NCBI RefSeq assembly: GCF_041381155.1
Contig: NC_091134.1
Coordinates: 56,679,944 to 56,743,943 of the forward strand
Reading direction: 5' to 3'
DNA: 64,000 nt
Origin: Argopecten irradians
Lineage: Eukaryota; Mollusca; Bivalvia; Pectinida; Pectinidae
Both the position numbers and the translations under genes were made by a program. Numbering within the stretch: position 1 is the first letter of the stretch; every line of letters starts with the position of its first letter. Shown in pieces: positions 61,093-64,000 of the stretch. The notes below the pieces were generated by a model. The model searched no databases, had not been told where the DNA came from, and worked only from the letters and a program-made list of their open reading frames with translations.

Positions 61093-63490
61093 TGTGACGT
61101 CACGAGGACAACGGGATCGACTCATAAGTTAGAGTGGCGATTTTCGGAGTCTGCAATCTAAAACAAACTATCTGTTTGAAAATATCGATTTTGAAGACAC
61201 AAATACCTGTTTACATGTCCGATACATATTTAATATTATCATCGATCACAGATATGAGTTTGAAATATGCTTGAAAATAGGGATTTATACCATGCATATA
61301 TGATGTATCTGTCGTATAGATAAATGAACATCTCCGTGCGATTACTGCATAATTACACACAATAAAATATACCTAACTATACACTTACGTTGTGTACATG
61401 AATATTATATCAAGGACGTATATGTTCTTGATTATGTTATCCAAAATTGCGTTGTCTGAAATCGATCAGGTGACTTAATTAATACACATTTAATACTTAA
61501 TCATCAGGATATAAGTACATAATTGTTTGTCATTTAATTCTACTGTGGTTTGGCGGATTTAATTCTATCAGAAACATATATTTCTGATTCTATATACCAA
61601 GTTTTGAGAACCGTAATATTACAAATATTTATAATTTAGCTGGAGTGATATTTTTGATCCTGTTATTTTTTGACGAAATACATTCAGCTTTCAAATAATA
61701 CAGTACATCCGAAGACTTGTTAATATTTCGCTCAAGTTCATTCATTGGTGTCTTTAATTGAAAAATAAATCATGCACGGGTCAAACGGGAAAAAATGAGA
61801 CTGAAGATGTCTATTTCTAATCCAAACAGCAGATATGAGGTATCAAAATTAGAATACTACCGAATAGCCAATGTCGTGCTGCGTTACCTGTATACTGCAG
61901 TAACTAAAACGCGTGGTCAACCGAGACTAATGAGCTGTGGGCTGACCAGATAACGTAATAAAGGTGTTTAGTGACCTGTCACGCTTTGTTGATTAGCTCA
62001 CATCAGGTGTCAAAATATCAGTTGATAGGTAAGTTAGCGATGGACCATCATCATCAAGCTTTATTTCCCCCGTTAGAGGATATTGAATACAATCAAATCC
62101 ACAAAAATATAAAGAAAAGAATAATGAAAATAAAAGTTAAATAGGTCGGAGCTCGCTGCTGGAATATACAACTTATGAATAAGTTATATAGCCGCGCAGT
62201 TCAGTAACGTTGGTTAACCCAAGGATTTATAAGTGAAAAGGATTCGTGACTGTCTCTTTACACTACCAAACACCACACGAGACGCCTATGAACCGGGAAT
62301 AAAAACCGTTTTTCTCAACAAATACTTGTCTTATCAAGTCAAACGAAACACCAATGTAAAGTTTATAAAATTTTACAACGTTTATTACTTGCATTAAGGA
62401 CGGAAGATTTAGAACATATGTCTTAAATTTTCGTTAAAAAGTACGACAGCTCATGAAACGACGGCCCCGCGGCAGAAAGTAAGACGGTAACCCTCGCACG
62501 CGCAAGCTAACATCAAAGGCTGCGCCGGCAGATATCAAAGGAAAACGGTCGTCGCCCAACGTCACGGTCAGTGCACAAACACAAAAGCTCCTACGTTGTA
62601 CTCCCCCAAAACCCAGTGTGTCTTATCCTTCTCATATACGTCCTTGGTTAACCTCAATGGTTCACAAAAGGCATCGCGTAACGCGTACAACATATTGAAT
62701 TGACTTTATAAAGAATTGTCTTTGGTCTGCAACACTGGTGAAGGGGATTCCTGTACTGGCTCCTAAAAGACTACGGGTGAAGGAGGAATGATCCATATCG
62801 ATCGATATGTAATACCAATAATGATATTCTATATGACCAATAAATGTACTGTTGATGATTGTTTAAGAACACATGTCGACATACATGTACATGTAGCATT
62901 AAAAGGAAGAGAGACTCATTACAGCTATAAATGAATTATATACCATGAAATCAAACTCTCAAGTTTTTATTTTTTAATCCCCTTTCCCAATTTATGTCTA
63001 TGATATCTACGTGCATTGAGCTATAAAATATATTTTCGTTATGCTGGTTCTTGAAATCCATAGGGCTAGTGAATTTTTATTAACACAGAAACATTTTCAA
63101 ATTGATAATTACATGACCATCATTTTCCGATTTCGTTCCTTTAGATCACATAATGAAAATTGAATATTCCCGAGGTTTTATTATTTAGTAAGCTGTTAAA
63201 ACAAAGATAAGGTCGCTGGTTAAAAGTTTTACACAAGGTACACAAGGTGATGCCTACCAGAAACATATATATCTAATAGATGTTTCTGCTAATGCACATG
63301 TATTTAGCCTGATTTTAGATACAATATTTCCTAATACTGTATATAATTAAATCGTCATCATAACTGTATACTGTATATATATTTGTAAAATTCTCGTAAC
63401 CCCATTTCAGAAATACATATATGTATGTCCACCTTTGTGCTATAACCCCACTACAAAACACCACACTGCCGTTGTCCTCGTGACGTCACA
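61093..63490. repeat. Distant inverted 22-bp pair containing tgacgtca
   Basis: The sequence tgtgacgtcacgaggacaac gg at 61093-61114 is matched exactly in inverted sense at 63469-63490. Similarity does not obviously extend beyond this. The intervening 2.35 kb is AT-rich and shows no gene. The region from 63500 to the right end also has no supported gene. Confidence 0.5.
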
Positions 63491-64000
63491 TCCGGTTATT
63501 CTCCAAATCAGCAGTCAATATACAGGTAAAAATCGAGTACTTTGGAGAGCGGTATCTCGGTACTGAAGCGGCCGATTTTGATGCGGTTTTCAACATTCTT
63601 GTCAGGAGATCAAATAGAATAACATATCAAAATATAATTTTCCGTTCAGTGTACACTTTAACCTCTGTAATATATTTCAATGGAGAATGTATAGATATTA
63701 TAAGAAATTCCCTAATGTTAAGACAGATTGATAAACTGGTTCTGGACCATCTGAATATGAAAATGTGGGGGATATCAATAATCGTGTCGATCTATCCATG
63801 TATTACATTTACGAACCTTAGGATTAAGATTCCAAAACCAACTCCCTGAACCAGTCATAATGAAATTCTGTGTATGAAGTATTGAGAATGAGAACTCACT
63901 CTCGGACAGGGATTCCATTGCACTATCTGCCTGCATTACGTACATTGGCCTTGGATGAAGAGACAACCTGGTTTGATGTTGAGCTATAATGATAACGATA

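Overview
This window is AT-rich, intron-bearing animal DNA. The best match is a bivalve or similar mollusc. Evidence for this is a calponin/Mp20-type muscle gene and a NUDT18-type Nudix gene with GT-AG introns, a B-box/NHL-like gene of the kind expanded in molluscs, and several interspersed repeats I recognise as mollusc types. One of those is a pearl-like element with ~155-bp core repeats and an ACGG microsatellite; the others are SINE-like units. Nothing prokaryotic is present. No retroviral, LTR or other capsid-bearing element was seen.

Layout: 1-965 pearl-like tandem element; 1121-2835 (-) the 5' part of a NUDT18-like gene whose remaining exons lie off the left edge, with a foldback MITE in its first intron; 3.1-9.4 kb orphan exon candidates, including a two-exon small secreted Cys-rich protein (8019-8869, -), and palindromic repeats; 10.5-10.7 kb a SINE-like unit; 10904-12532 a whole-length but decayed Tc1 (DD34E) transposon; 13671-16718 a ~3-kb minisatellite of a 26-bp unit; 17-23 kb mostly intergenic with small palindromic repeats; 23257-24150 a 60-bp satellite with a 180-bp higher-order period; 24.2-31.1 kb no gene seen; 31268-32233 (-) a single-exon RING-like protein; 33.5-38.1 kb no gene seen; 38.1-38.7 kb repeats; 39503-41753 (-) a B-box/NHL-like gene carrying a 12-residue repeat and a 115-bp templated insertion; 42.2-46.3 kb repeats, including a 1.03-kb TA-flanked element; 48760-53283 (-) a calponin/Mp20-type gene with two candidate four-codon first exons (53.3 and 60.0 kb) and an unrecognised two-exon gene on the same strand inside its first intron; 56.5-57.2 kb two clean MITEs; the rest shows nothing coding that I can support.

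The genes do not form an obvious pathway. Nucleotide sanitation (NUDT18), actin binding (calponin) and two zinc-finger proteins of TRIM-like flavour are neighbours in a repeat-rich intergenic landscape. The most unusual signals are structural: a minisatellite unit with no stop in any of six frames, a nearby-copied insertion that breaks the B-box/NHL reading frame by exactly one base modulo three, and paired micro first exons for the muscle gene. All gene models come from reading splice signals and translation by eye, with no transcript or homology search.
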